Assembly (NCBI GenBank): GCA_009936825.1
Contig: JAACDV010000236.1
Span: 1 to 29,304 of the forward strand
Source of the DNA: Bacteroidota bacterium
Lineage (GTDB): Bacteria > Pseudomonadota > Alphaproteobacteria > Puniceispirillales > Puniceispirillaceae
Reading direction: 5' to 3'
DNA length: 29,304 nt
In this document: positions 16,838 to 24,411 of the stretch, piece after piece
How the letters are laid out: each line of letters begins with the position of its first letter
How positions within the stretch are numbered: the first letter of the stretch is position 1
Notes under the pieces: model-generated
The model's input: the letters and a program-made list of their open reading frames with translations, nothing else
What the model was told of the DNA's origin: nothing
Database searches by the model: none
Translations under genes and position numbers: made by a program

Positions 16838-18438
16838 CTATCTGGCGTCGGCTAGGATCATGCTGGCGGCCTTATGCGCCAGCATCAAAGTAGGTGCGTT
16901 CGTATTCGCCGAAGTAATGTTGGGGAAAACCGAAGCATCACATACTCTGATGCCATCCAGCCCATGCACGCGCAACTGTGAATCAACGACAGAGCTATTG
17001 GCATCGGGGCCCATTCGGCAGGTGCCGGATAGATGAAAAACAGTGCCCCCGCGCTCACGCCAATCCTGTACCACCGCATCGTCGCTCATTTCGTCAAGCG
17101 GGGTTAGCGGTTTATCGGCAAGTAGCGCTTGTAGCGCTGGCGTTGCCGTCAACTGTTCAATTAGTCTTGCCATGCGCACGGCGTCGGCAATGTCACGTTC
17201 ATGGCTGAGATATCGCGGGCTTATGGATGGCATTTCGTTAACATCCGCTGAGGTAATTTCAATTGTGCCCTCACTTTTTGGACGGCAACTGTTGAACCCG
17301 ATGATAAAGCCCGAAAATTTATCGGGACGCATCAATTTACGTCGGCCTTTGTGAAAGCTGCGATAGCTGAGGGGATTCAAATAAAGCTGAGTATCGGGGC
17401 GGTCTAGCCCGGCGGTGGATTTTACCAGCCCGCCAAACTGATTAACGCTAAGCGCCAGCGGCCCGCGCCGCCGGAAGATATAATCAAGTCCGGCAAAAAT
17501 CCGCCCTGTCATACTACCAAAAACATCATTCAGCGTGGGGCGATTGGCCTTAAAGATATAATTAATACCAAAATGATCCTGCAAATGCTGGCCAACATGC
17601 GGCGCGTCATGGACAACATCAATTCCAAGGCCCCGAAGCGTCTTGCCGCTACCAACGCCCGATAGCTGTAATAAGTGCGGCGAGCCCACAGCGCCCGCAG
17701 TCAGCAGAATTTCACGGCAAGCGCGAACCACATTCCGGCGGCCCTTATGATAATAGGAAATGCTGATAGCGCGGCGCCCGTCAAAGCCAATCCGGTCAAC
17801 CTGCGCACCGGTAACAACGGTCAGGTTCGTGCGTTTCATGGCAGGCCGTAAAAACGCCGTGGCGCTGGAACATCGGGTGCCGTTTCGCGTTGTCGTCAAA
17901 TAGCTGCCCACACCGGCACCTTCGCGCACCGGATCTTCGCTAAATGGCAGTTGGCCTTGCTGGCAAATTGCCATAAAGTCAGCGCTGATGGGGTGACAAT
18001 CAGCGGTATTATCGCGAATCGACATATGGGGGGCTGAGGGGTTATCCGCAGCCGGACCTTCAAAACTGTCATAGATCTTTGCGACAGTTGTGTAATTCCA
18101 GCCCGGATGTCCAGCAGCGGCCCAGTCATCATAATCACCTGCCTGACCGCGATGATAAACCAGAGCATTAATCGAACTTGATCCGCCAAGAAGCTTGCCG
18201 CGGGGGTATACTCGCGCCGTCCATTAAGTTCGGCCTCAGGCTGGGTGCTATACATCCAGTTCACCTTTGCTTGATGAAACAAAATGCCATAACCAATAGG
18301 AACCTTGACCCAGAGCCGCCGGTCGGACGGTCCGGCCTCTAGCAAAAGCACCTGATGCCGCCCGCATGCGGTTAGCTTATTGGCTAGAACACAACCGGCA
18401 GATCCACCGCCCACGATGATATAGTCAAATTCCTGCAT
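16838..18438 (-). pseudogene. GMC family FAD oxidoreductase interrupted by a single-base frameshift
   Basis: Two overlapping reading frames together give one complete GMC oxidoreductase of about 533 residues. The first (from ATG 18438, GGAG upstream) contains FDYIIVGGGSAGCVLANKL and runs to NGRREYTP. There the sequence passes into another frame that continues RGKLLGGSSSINALVYHRG, AGAVGSPHLLQLSG and, near the end, the catalytic block VFHLSGTCRMGP. The switch falls at a run of five G (18202-18206 on the plus strand); a sixth would restore the frame. As it stands the first frame reads on in nonsense to 17896. It is 33 bases downstream of the PLP-enzyme gene on the same strand. Substrate unknown. 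It may be a real recent lesion or an assembly error. Confidence 0.88.
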
Positions 18439-18471
18439 GTCAGTCTCCAGCACCTATCGCCCGGCTGGACA

Positions 18472-19683
18472 TTATTCGGCCGTGACAGCTGCCAAAGCGG
18501 CCTGCAATTCGGATAATAGCAACTCAGCTGCTTCAACCCCGACCGATAGACGGAAAAACCCTTCGCTGATGCCAAGTGCTGCCCTCTCTTCAACGCTCAA
18601 CGCGCGGTGTGATGATGAGGCGGGATGCGATAAGGTGGTGCCAATATCACCAAGAGTCGGGGCAAAAGGAATAGCCCCCGCTGCCGCGATAAAGCGGTTT
18701 ACCGCATCGCGGGCACCGTCAATTTCAAAACTGACCATATTGCCAAAATTACCGTTAAACAGGCTATGCGCCAATGCATGATCCGGGTGATCCTCGCGCC
18801 CCGGATAAAGAACTTGCCGCATACCGGGTGTATTGGCCAGTCCATCGGCAATCTTTGCCGCGTTTGCTTGTGCGTGCGCAAATCTCACATCAAAACTATG
18901 CAGGCCGCGCTCAGCCAGCCAGCAATCAAACGGGCTGGGGGTCAACCCCCACGTTACCGCAGCATCACGAATGGCCGCCGCGTGATCCGGATTACGCGCC
19001 GCCAGATACCCCAGTGTAACGTCCGAATGCCCAGCCAAAAATTTGGTCACCGAATGAATAACGATATCCGCACCATGCTCGAACGGCCGAAAGACCGCCG
19101 GTGTGGTAAAAGTATTATCGACAACCAGTAACAGGTTATGCTTTTTTGCCAACGCTGCAATTCCGGCAACATCTGCAACCCGCAAGGTCGGGTTCGATAC
19201 CACCTCAAGGATGATCATCCGGGTGTTGGGACGGATTGCCGCCGCCAAGGTGCTGGCAGTGCTGGCATCGGCAAAATCACACTCAAAGCCAAGGCGCGGC
19301 AAGTCCTTTGTCAACATTCGTAGCGAGCGACCATAAAGCTGATCCCCCGCCAGAATGTGATCCCCCGCCTCTAGCAACCCCAGAAACATCGCGGAAATTG
19401 CGGCCATTCCGGAACTGGTGATCAGGCCGTTTTGCGCGCCCTCCATCCAGTCAATTTTCTCGGCCAGAATATCGGCATTGGGATCCGCCTCACGCGCATA
19501 TGTATAGCCCGGAAGCGTTCCTTCATACTGCGCATCCAGCGCATCAGCCGACGGTGATGAGTACACAACTGACGGAAACAGCGGCGTTGCTACCGGATGA
19601 CTGGCGGATTGAGGAATGGCCGACCGCCGAACAAGAGTCTGGCGCCGGTCTGGATTCTGGTCAGCATTTTTTGAGTTGGTCAT
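18472..19683 (-). CDS. Cys/Met metabolism PLP-dependent enzyme (cystathionine gamma-synthase/lyase family)
   Basis: The 403-residue product belongs to the fold-type I trans-sulfuration family: YTYAREADPN (substrate/cofactor region), TSSGMAAISA (phosphate loop), VVDNTFTTP and HSVTKFLAGHSDVTLG with the Schiff-base Lys at about residue 214. Members include cystathionine gamma-synthase, beta- and gamma-lyases, O-acyl-homoserine sulfhydrylase and methionine gamma-lyase, and I cannot separate these by eye. An ATG at 19683 is used; a TTG seven codons upstream is also in frame. Neither has a good ribosome site. It is followed by the GMC oxidoreductase pseudogene, probably in one transcript, and preceded by the P450 gene stop 119 bases away. 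Confidence 0.87.
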   Translation of the reverse strand: MTNSKNADQNPDRRQTLVRRSAIPQSASHPVATPLFPSVVYSSPSADALDAQYEGTLPGYTYAREADPNADILAEKIDWMEGAQNGLITSSGMAAISAMFLGLLEAGDHILAGDQLYGRSLRMLTKDLPRLGFECDFADASTASTLAAAIRPNTRMIILEVVSNPTLRVADVAGIAALAKKHNLLLVVDNTFTTPAVFRPFEHGADIVIHSVTKFLAGHSDVTLGYLAARNPDHAAAIRDAAVTWGLTPSPFDCWLAERGLHSFDVRFAHAQANAAKIADGLANTPGMRQVLYPGREDHPDHALAHSLFNGNFGNMVSFEIDGARDAVNRFIAAAGAIPFAPTLGDIGTTLSHPASSSHRALSVEERAALGISEGFFRLSVGVEAAELLLSELQAALAAVTAE

Positions 19684-19802
19684 GATCACACCGGTTGCAG
19701 TCAAACTTTGTTAAAAAAATATAGCTTTGGTCTGAAGAATAAGCGGGCAAACGATGCCATATACGATCGCGCAAAACCAGTCAGATTTCACCAGCGTCAC
19801 TC

Positions 19803-20990
19803 CTAATTCCACAAGGCATGCATGGTTAGGGGGCCGCGAAAGGCCCAGCCGCGAAATTCGGCGGGATGATCCGGATCAAGACGAAGCCCGGGAAGATGAT
19901 CAAAAATCATTGGCAAGGCAACATCAGCAACCAGCGCGCGCGATACAAATGCCCCCGCACAAAAATGCGGGCCGGCCCCAAAGGCGATGTGTTTTCTTGT
20001 GTCACGGTGAATATTGAAACTGCCGGGATCATCAAAATGCTCCGGATCACGGTTGGCAGCGCTGAACATGAAAAAGGCGCGCCCGCCAGCCTTTATATCA
20101 ATTCCGCGAACACAGGCATCGCTGGCAATGCGGCGCGGCGACATTCCAATCGGCGACATCCACCTTACATATTCCTCAAAAACCTGATCCCAACGGACCG
20201 ATCCGTCAAGAACACTCGCCAACTGACCCGGATGTGTCAACATCGCCCAGATAGCCCCGGCAATGGCGTCACGCGGCTCGTTCTGGCCGCCGCTGATCGC
20301 CAATTTTATGTTGGCATGAAGCTGATGCAACGGCGCAGCGCAGCGCAGCAAAACAGCGATGATCGAACATCCCTCCAGCGATTCCGCGTCAGGCGGTGCA
20401 GCGCTGAAGGCGGCAATACGGTCATCGATAGCATTGTCTAGCGCTGTAACAGCGGCAATGCAGCGCGCTTCAACATCAGGATCACCGCTATAATTGGAAA
20501 TACCGTCAATCATCGCCTGCGAATGCGCATCCATCTCACGCGCGGACACATTGCTGAGACCGGTGATCAATCGCAGCGCCTCACCCGATAGTAACATCGC
20601 GTAATCAACACATAAATTCGCACCCTTTTTCCGAGCAAGATCGGCCAAAATATCCGCAGCAGCATGGCGAAACGCACCGCGCCAGAAATGCGCCACTGCG
20701 CGCGGCGAAACCGCGGGCCGCATCTGGCCGCGCTGGGATTGATGCCCATCACCGTCGCGGCGCATCATGTTCTCGCCCATCAAACGGGTCATCAGGCCGC
20801 CGGGCTGCTCGGAACTGAAAACATCGACCCGCTTTTCCCATGTGTCGATGTCATCACGCCGCGTCATCACGATGCCGTCAAGCTGGGGCACAAACGCTAC
20901 CGGAGCCTGACGCTGAAGACGTTCCAGAATCGGATAGGGATCCTTTGCGAAGGCTGCCATATCAATATCAAAATTGGGTGCGATTGCCAT
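19803..20990 (-). CDS. Cytochrome P450
   Basis: The soluble bacterial-type P450 has about 395 residues. Visible landmarks in order: C-helix region DGDGHQSQRGQMRPAVS, an I-helix reading AISGGQNEPRDAIAG, the K-helix E-x-x-R in EEYVRW (Glu273-Arg276), AANRDPEHFDDPGSF, and the heme loop FGAGPHFCAGA with the cysteine ligand at about residue 344. The I-helix carries Asn-Glu where many P450s have an acid-Thr pair, a variant seen in some bacterial families. No ferredoxin or reductase gene is adjacent. The start ATG 20990 is chosen because the longer frame overlaps the upstream transporter gene. It is the third gene of a minus-strand series behind two YeeE/YedE-type genes, 19 bases from the last. Substrate unknown. 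Confidence 0.92.
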   Translation of the reverse strand: MAIAPNFDIDMAAFAKDPYPILERLQRQAPVAFVPQLDGIVMTRRDDIDTWEKRVDVFSSEQPGGLMTRLMGENMMRRDGDGHQSQRGQMRPAVSPRAVAHFWRGAFRHAAADILADLARKKGANLCVDYAMLLSGEALRLITGLSNVSAREMDAHSQAMIDGISNYSGDPDVEARCIAAVTALDNAIDDRIAAFSAAPPDAESLEGCSIIAVLLRCAAPLHQLHANIKLAISGGQNEPRDAIAGAIWAMLTHPGQLASVLDGSVRWDQVFEEYVRWMSPIGMSPRRIASDACVRGIDIKAGGRAFFMFSAANRDPEHFDDPGSFNIHRDTRKHIAFGAGPHFCAGAFVSRALVADVALPMIFDHLPGLRLDPDHPAEFRGWAFRGPLTMHALWN

Positions 20991-21009
20991 GCTGTGAATC
21001 TTGCGGTCC

Positions 21010-21426
21010 TTATGGCTTGCTATAAAGCTGACGGCCAACAAAAAGACCGACTAACATCATCACAAAAAACAGCCCAACCTCACCCGGCCTGACCAAAAGT
21101 GAGGCGACAGCAGGACCGGGGCATAGGCCGCCCAGCCCCCAGCCGATGCCAAACAACGCCGCGCCACCAATAAGGCGCAGATCAATGCTGGCGATGGTCG
21201 GCAAAGAAAATTTATTGCCAAAAACCGAACCAGACCGGCTGGTGACAATCCTATAGCCAATGAAGTTCACCACAACACCGCCGCCCATAACAAACGCAAG
21301 CGAAGGATCCCATGCACCAAACAGATCAAGAAATCCGGTAACTTTGGTCGGGTTCAGCATGCCTGAAATAGCAAGACCGGCGCCAAAAACCATACCAATG
21401 CAAAGAAGTGAAATCGCTGGAATCAT
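21010..21426 (-). CDS. YeeE/YedE-type membrane protein, second half (DUF6691-like)
   Basis: The 138-residue hydrophobic protein has about four membrane helices. It carries AISGMLNPTKVTGFLDLFG near the start and GIGWGLGGLCPGPAV in the third helix; the cysteine in the CPGPA motif is the hallmark of this half of YeeE-type sulfur transporters. The paired small proteins (PmpA/PmpB-like) are thought to pass thiosulfate or persulfide-like sulfur through the inner membrane by cysteine relay. Start ATG 21426 is preceded by a GGTTAGAG stretch; the longer open frame to 21558 lies over the upstream gene. It follows its partner gene by 11 bases and precedes the P450 gene by 19. Confidence 0.88.
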   Translation of the reverse strand: MIPAISLLCIGMVFGAGLAISGMLNPTKVTGFLDLFGAWDPSLAFVMGGGVVVNFIGYRIVTSRSGSVFGNKFSLPTIASIDLRLIGGAALFGIGWGLGGLCPGPAVASLLVRPGEVGLFFVMMLVGLFVGRQLYSKP

Positions 21427-21437
21427 ATCTCTAACCG

Positions 21438-21887
21438 TTAAAAGATGTGACGAATAAGAAAGACGGTAATCACCCCGGTCAGCATAAAAACGCCAACCGC
21501 GGTCATCGAGCGCACCGACAACCGCGCCAATCCGCAAATTCCATGACCCGAAGTGCACCCCGACCCGATCGCGGTGCCAATCCCAACCAGAAATCCGGCA
21601 ATGGGAAGTGCCAACCCCGAGGCTGCCGGCAGAATTTCAACCGGTCGCGAAAAGCCATAGATCACGATAATCGGCCCCAGAACCACTCCGGCCAGAAAAA
21701 ACCATCGCCAACTTCGCTCATCGCGTCCGGATTTTTGGTTTAAAAAGGGGATGATGCCGCCCAGAATACCGCTAACACCCAAAACCCGGCCATGCATCAA
21801 CAACAGCAAAAAGGCTGCCGTGCCAATCATCACGCCACCAATCAATGATGCAAACGGCGTAAATACCGCAAAGTCGATCATCATCAT
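21438..21887 (-). CDS. YeeE/YedE-type membrane protein, first half (sulfur transport)
   Basis: The 149-residue protein has about four membrane helices and the family signature GSGCTSGHGICGLARLSVRS. Its Cys and His are conserved in YeeE/YedE sulfur transporters. It pairs with the next gene to make up the equivalent of a full-length YeeE. Three consecutive ATG codons (21887, 21884, 21881) follow an AAGGGG ribosome site, so the exact start is ambiguous by two residues. It is the first gene of yeeE-yeeE-P450. Directly upstream lies a perfect 15-bp tandem repeat. No ArsR-type sulfur regulator (BigR/SqrR) or persulfide dioxygenase gene is in the window. Confidence 0.9.
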   Translation of the reverse strand: MMMIDFAVFTPFASLIGGVMIGTAAFLLLLMHGRVLGVSGILGGIIPFLNQKSGRDERSWRWFFLAGVVLGPIIVIYGFSRPVEILPAASGLALPIAGFLVGIGTAIGSGCTSGHGICGLARLSVRSMTAVGVFMLTGVITVFLIRHIF

Positions 21888-21915
21888 TAGGCCCCTTTGC
21901 TCTTTGTGATTTATA

Positions 21916-21945
21916 GTATTTTATCTATTGGTATTTTATCTATTG
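21916..21945. repeat. Perfect tandem repeat, 2 x 15 bp, in the yeeE promoter region
   Basis: GTATTTTATCTATTG occupies 21916-21930 and is repeated exactly at 21931-21945, 29 bases before the first yeeE ATG (21887, minus strand). On the coding strand each copy contains GATAAAAT, resembling a -10 element, and a TATAAA follows right after. The repeat may be a duplicated operator or a recent slippage duplication altering the promoter. Confidence 0.7.
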
Positions 21946-21963
21946 GGCGTTCTAGGGTCCCGA

Positions 21964-22710
21964 TCAGGCTCCACCATGTGCTTTTGACCAGCCGCGCGGA
22001 TCATTCAGAAAATCCTCAACCGCTTGCAGCGTGACCGCATCAAAGGCGCCCGTCTCACGGCTGGCGGCAAGCACATCCCACCAAGTCGAAAGATAATGAA
22101 GGCTGATCCCCTCGGCAGCGAGTTTTTCGGGGGTGTCCTTGAAAATATCATAATAAAAAATGACGAAGGTGTGCGCGACCTCGGCCCCGGCGGTGCGCAG
22201 CGCTTCAACAAAGCTGAGCTTGCTGCCACCATCAGTCGTCAGATCTTCAACCAGAAGAACCCGCTGGCCTTCATGGATATCCCCTTCGATGCGCGCATCA
22301 CGGCCAAACCCTTTCGGCTTTTTGCGAACATAATGCATCGGCAGCGCGGTCCGCTCGGCCAGCCATGCGGCAAACGGAATTCCGGCAGTCTCGCCGCCCG
22401 CCATCGCATCCAGACTTTCATAACCGATCTCATTCATAATGACAGTTTTGCCATAATCCATCATCTGAGCCCGCGCACGTGGAAAGGCAATAATCTTGCG
22501 GCAATCCATATAAACCGGGCTCTTCATCCCTGACGTCAGGGTGAACGGTTCATCAGCGCGGAACAAAACCGCCTTGATCTCAAGAAGCATCCGCGCAACC
22601 GACCGGGCGATCGCTGCCTTATCATAAGTCTGCGCGGTATCACGGGCAGGCAAAGATGTTGACATATGCCCGGGGGAATTTGCTGGTTTTTGCGTCACGC
22701 TAGTCTCCAT
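21964..22710 (-). CDS. pyrE: Orotate phosphoribosyltransferase
   Basis: It makes orotidine 5'-monophosphate from orotate and PRPP in de novo pyrimidine synthesis. The 248-residue product has the substrate loop [28 protein letters not shown], the flexible catalytic loop [16 protein letters not shown] and the PRPP-binding motif [14 protein letters not shown] (residues 151-164). The N-terminus is uncertain. ATG 22710 is used, but GTG 22698 has an ideally spaced GGAG in front of it, and the first 25 residues look unconserved. A promoter-like pair ends only 10 bases before ATG 22710. It ends 76 bases before the yeeE genes; co-transcription is possible. Confidence 0.94.
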   Translation of the reverse strand: METSVTQKPANSPGHMSTSLPARDTAQTYDKAAIARSVARMLLEIKAVLFRADEPFTLTSGMKSPVYMDCRKIIAFPRARAQMMDYGKTVIMNEIGYESLDAMAGGETAGIPFAAWLAERTALPMHYVRKKPKGFGRDARIEGDIHEGQRVLLVEDLTTDGGSKLSFVEALRTAGAEVAHTFVIFYYDIFKDTPEKLAAEGISLHYLSTWWDVLAASRETGAFDAVTLQAVEDFLNDPRGWSKAHGGA

Positions 22711-22720
22711 ATGTTGCTGG

Positions 22721-22749
22721 ATATTAGAGCCTCATCTCGAACTTGTCAT
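22721..22749 (-). promoter_or_regulatory. Promoter of pyrE
   Basis: On the minus strand, ATGACA (22749-22744) and TAATAT (22726-22721) are 17 bases apart, close to the sigma70 consensus. The start point would fall near 22714, leaving a leader of only a few bases. The rest of 22750-22937 shows nothing clear. Confidence 0.5.
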
Positions 22750-22937
22750 CTGTTTGCGATTAATGAATTTCCAGCTTGGCCTCTAGGGGGCTTGGAATCC
22801 GGCACAAAGACCATCACTTATCTGCATTGAGCGACTTAGAGGTGAAAAAATTAAACGGGTACATTTAGAAATGTTCAGTTTGAGAGGGGCCAGCAACCAG
22901 CCTTCATCGACCCAGACTTTATGGGTACAGTAATACC

Positions 22938-23093
22938 ATGGCAAAAAAGATACAAAAACGCGATTTACCAACAAAGATTTGTGCAAGCTGCGGCCTGCCC
23001 TTTAGCTGGCGCAAAAAATGGGAACGCGACTGGGAAAATGTCCGCTATTGCTCAAAACGCTGCAGCGGTCAGAAAAGCAGGATCAACCCGTGA
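22938..23093 (+). CDS. DUF2256 family small zinc-ribbon-like protein
   Basis: A 51-residue protein rich in Lys/Arg, beginning [11 protein letters not shown] and containing a four-cysteine arrangement, [14 protein letters not shown] followed by [11 protein letters not shown]. This is the layout of the DUF2256 family (CxxC...CxxxC), which is probably zinc binding. Function is unknown; from general knowledge these genes often occur near photolyase/cryptochrome genes, but none is visible here. There is no strong ribosome site. It is convergent with the uncharacterised gene at 23112-23528, 18 bases away, and divergent from pyrE. Confidence 0.85.
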   Translation: MAKKIQKRDLPTKICASCGLPFSWRKKWERDWENVRYCSKRCSGQKSRINP

Positions 23094-23111
23094 TCGTTCA
23101 ATCTCGATCCG

Positions 23112-23528
23112 TCAGATTGCTGATAGCGACTGCACAGCCTCTTCGATTTCTGCCTTTTCGATAATTTCGGCAACCATTCCGTTTTGCAGTGTTTCCCCGA
23201 CGCCTATATCCTCAATATAAATGCCAAAATCATCCTTGCCAAACCGATGCGCCGGAACCCACGCGAAAACACATCGATGCCCCTTTGGACATTCCTGCAT
23301 CGCTGCATCTTGAAGCGCCTCGGCATCCTCAAAATTCCAAGTGACGGCAACGGCGACAAAAAATTTCTGATTTTTCGTTCGCGCAACATCCATTTTTACC
23401 GGCATTGTCACGGCGACATCTCGGCTGCCACTTGTTCGCATATATACCGCAAGCCTGCCCTTATAATCAGACATCAGAACCGATAGCGGCACAAAATGCG
23501 CGGCGTCTTCTGATTGCGCACCGGTCAT
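23112..23528 (-). CDS. Uncharacterised protein, 138 aa
   Basis: I do not recognise this protein. It has no signal peptide or membrane helix. The sequence looks globular, with alternating beta-strand and helix character (RLAVYMRTSG, QKFFVAVAVTWNFEDAEAL) and an acidic helix at the C-terminus (VAEIIEKAEIEEAVQSL). It holds only two cysteines, in ECPKGHRC. ATG 23528 has GGAG about 9 bases upstream; a GTG two codons earlier is also in frame. It stands alone between phoB and the DUF2256 gene. Base composition and codon use look like those of its neighbours, and the reading frame is uninterrupted with a plausible ribosome site, so it is probably a real gene. Confidence 0.65.
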   Translation of the reverse strand: MTGAQSEDAAHFVPLSVLMSDYKGRLAVYMRTSGSRDVAVTMPVKMDVARTKNQKFFVAVAVTWNFEDAEALQDAAMQECPKGHRCVFAWVPAHRFGKDDFGIYIEDIGVGETLQNGMVAEIIEKAEIEEAVQSLSAI

Positions 23529-23603
23529 AGTCACGTCTCCAATTTTAAGAATGATGATAAAGAGTTTGACAGGTTTTAACGCCGCAATCTATCGCCTGGC
23601 CAG

Positions 23604-24314
23604 CTATAGTTTAGCCGGGGCACGAAGCGCATAGCCACTTCCGCGAACCGAATGGATTATATTGGCGGTTGGCGTGCCATCAGGCATCGGCGAATTTATG
23701 GCCTTGCGAAGGCGAGAGATATGCACATCAACGGTGCGTTCTTCAACAAAAACCCCGTGCCCCCAAACCAAATCGAGAAGCTGAGTGCGGCTGAATACCC
23801 GGCCAGGGTGTTCCATCAGAATTGATAGAAGACGACTTTCCTTTGGACCAAGCGAAACCGGCTGACCACCCCGCGAGATTTCCATCGTCGTCTGATTAAA
23901 ATGCAAATCGTGAAATTCGAGGATATCATCAGCAAGTGCCGGATGCGCCCGTCTCAAAAGCGCCCGTACACGGCTGACCATCTCACGCGGGGAAAATGGC
24001 TTTGTAATGTAGTCATCAGCGCCAATATCAAGGCCCAGCGTGCGATCACCCTCTTCACCACGCGCGCTCAAAATAATAATGGGAAGGCGCTTTGTATCAC
24101 TGCGCGCACGCAGGGTGCGGCACACATCAATGCCCGACATTTGCGGCATCATCCAGTCAACAATTGCCAGATCGGGGTGATGTGCTTCGACCATCTCCAG
24201 CGCCTGCTGCCCGTCTTGTGCGCGAATTACCTCAAAGCCAGCCTGAAGGAGATTAAATGTCAGCAGTTCAAGCTGGTTAGGCTCATCATCAGCGACAAGA
24301 ATCCGGATCGACAT
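23604..24314 (-). CDS. phoB: Phosphate regulon response regulator PhoB
   Basis: An OmpR-family response regulator that activates phosphate-starvation genes. The 236-residue product has a receiver domain with acidic pair Asp9-Asp10, phospho-acceptor Asp53 (AIVDWMMPQMSG) and the Lys in ITKPFSPREM. The C-terminal winged-helix domain reads LGPKESRLLSILMEHPGRVFSRTQLLD, with ERTVDVHISRLRKAI as recognition helix. The spacing and sequence fit PhoB rather than other OmpR members, and its partner phoR is directly upstream. ATG 24314 is preferred to an in-frame TTG two codons earlier; GAGAGGA lies about 11 bases upstream. A Pho-box-like repeat precedes it, suggesting self-activation. Confidence 0.93.
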   Translation of the reverse strand: MSIRILVADDEPNQLELLTFNLLQAGFEVIRAQDGQQALEMVEAHHPDLAIVDWMMPQMSGIDVCRTLRARSDTKRLPIIILSARGEEGDRTLGLDIGADDYITKPFSPREMVSRVRALLRRAHPALADDILEFHDLHFNQTTMEISRGGQPVSLGPKESRLLSILMEHPGRVFSRTQLLDLVWGHGVFVEERTVDVHISRLRKAINSPMPDGTPTANIIHSVRGSGYALRAPAKL

Positions 24315-24369
24315 TAGCAATAATCCTCTCTTCTCCTAAGGCATCCAGCAATTGTGTAAATCAGCATGT

Positions 24370-24387
24370 GCCACAGCTACATTACAG
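24370..24387 (-). promoter_or_regulatory. Candidate Pho box upstream of phoB
   Basis: On the minus strand, CTGTAAT-GTAG-CTGTGGC gives two 7-base units 11 bases apart. This matches the PhoB-site layout CTGTCAT-N4-CTGTCAT, with four of the seven positions and the CTGT core kept in the weaker half. A TACACA hexamer begins 11 bases after the box, where a -10 would be expected in a PhoB-activated promoter. It lies 56 bases before the phoB start, in the phoR-phoB gap. Confidence 0.5.
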
Positions 24388-24411
24388 TTTTGTGAAACGC
24401 CTGTTACTGCG

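Noticed and set aside
19684..19802. Possible SAM-II-type riboswitch upstream of the Cys/Met PLP enzyme
   Set aside because: An AAAGCTA and a T-run are present, but I could not build the conserved stem and pseudoknot, so there is no support.
19866..20441. 191-residue plus-strand open frame opposite the P450 gene
   Set aside because: It is wholly antisense to a clear P450 and shows no family motif.
21916..21945. Tandem repeat considered as a CRISPR or phage attachment remnant
   Set aside because: There are only two copies without spacers, and no cas gene, integrase or tRNA nearby.
22024..22533. 169-residue plus-strand open frame opposite pyrE
   Set aside because: Antisense to conserved PyrE motifs; no independent evidence of coding.
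22783..22986. 67-residue minus-strand open frame in the pyrE/DUF2256 gap
   Set aside because: It overlaps the DUF2256 start, has no ribosome site and an irregular composition.
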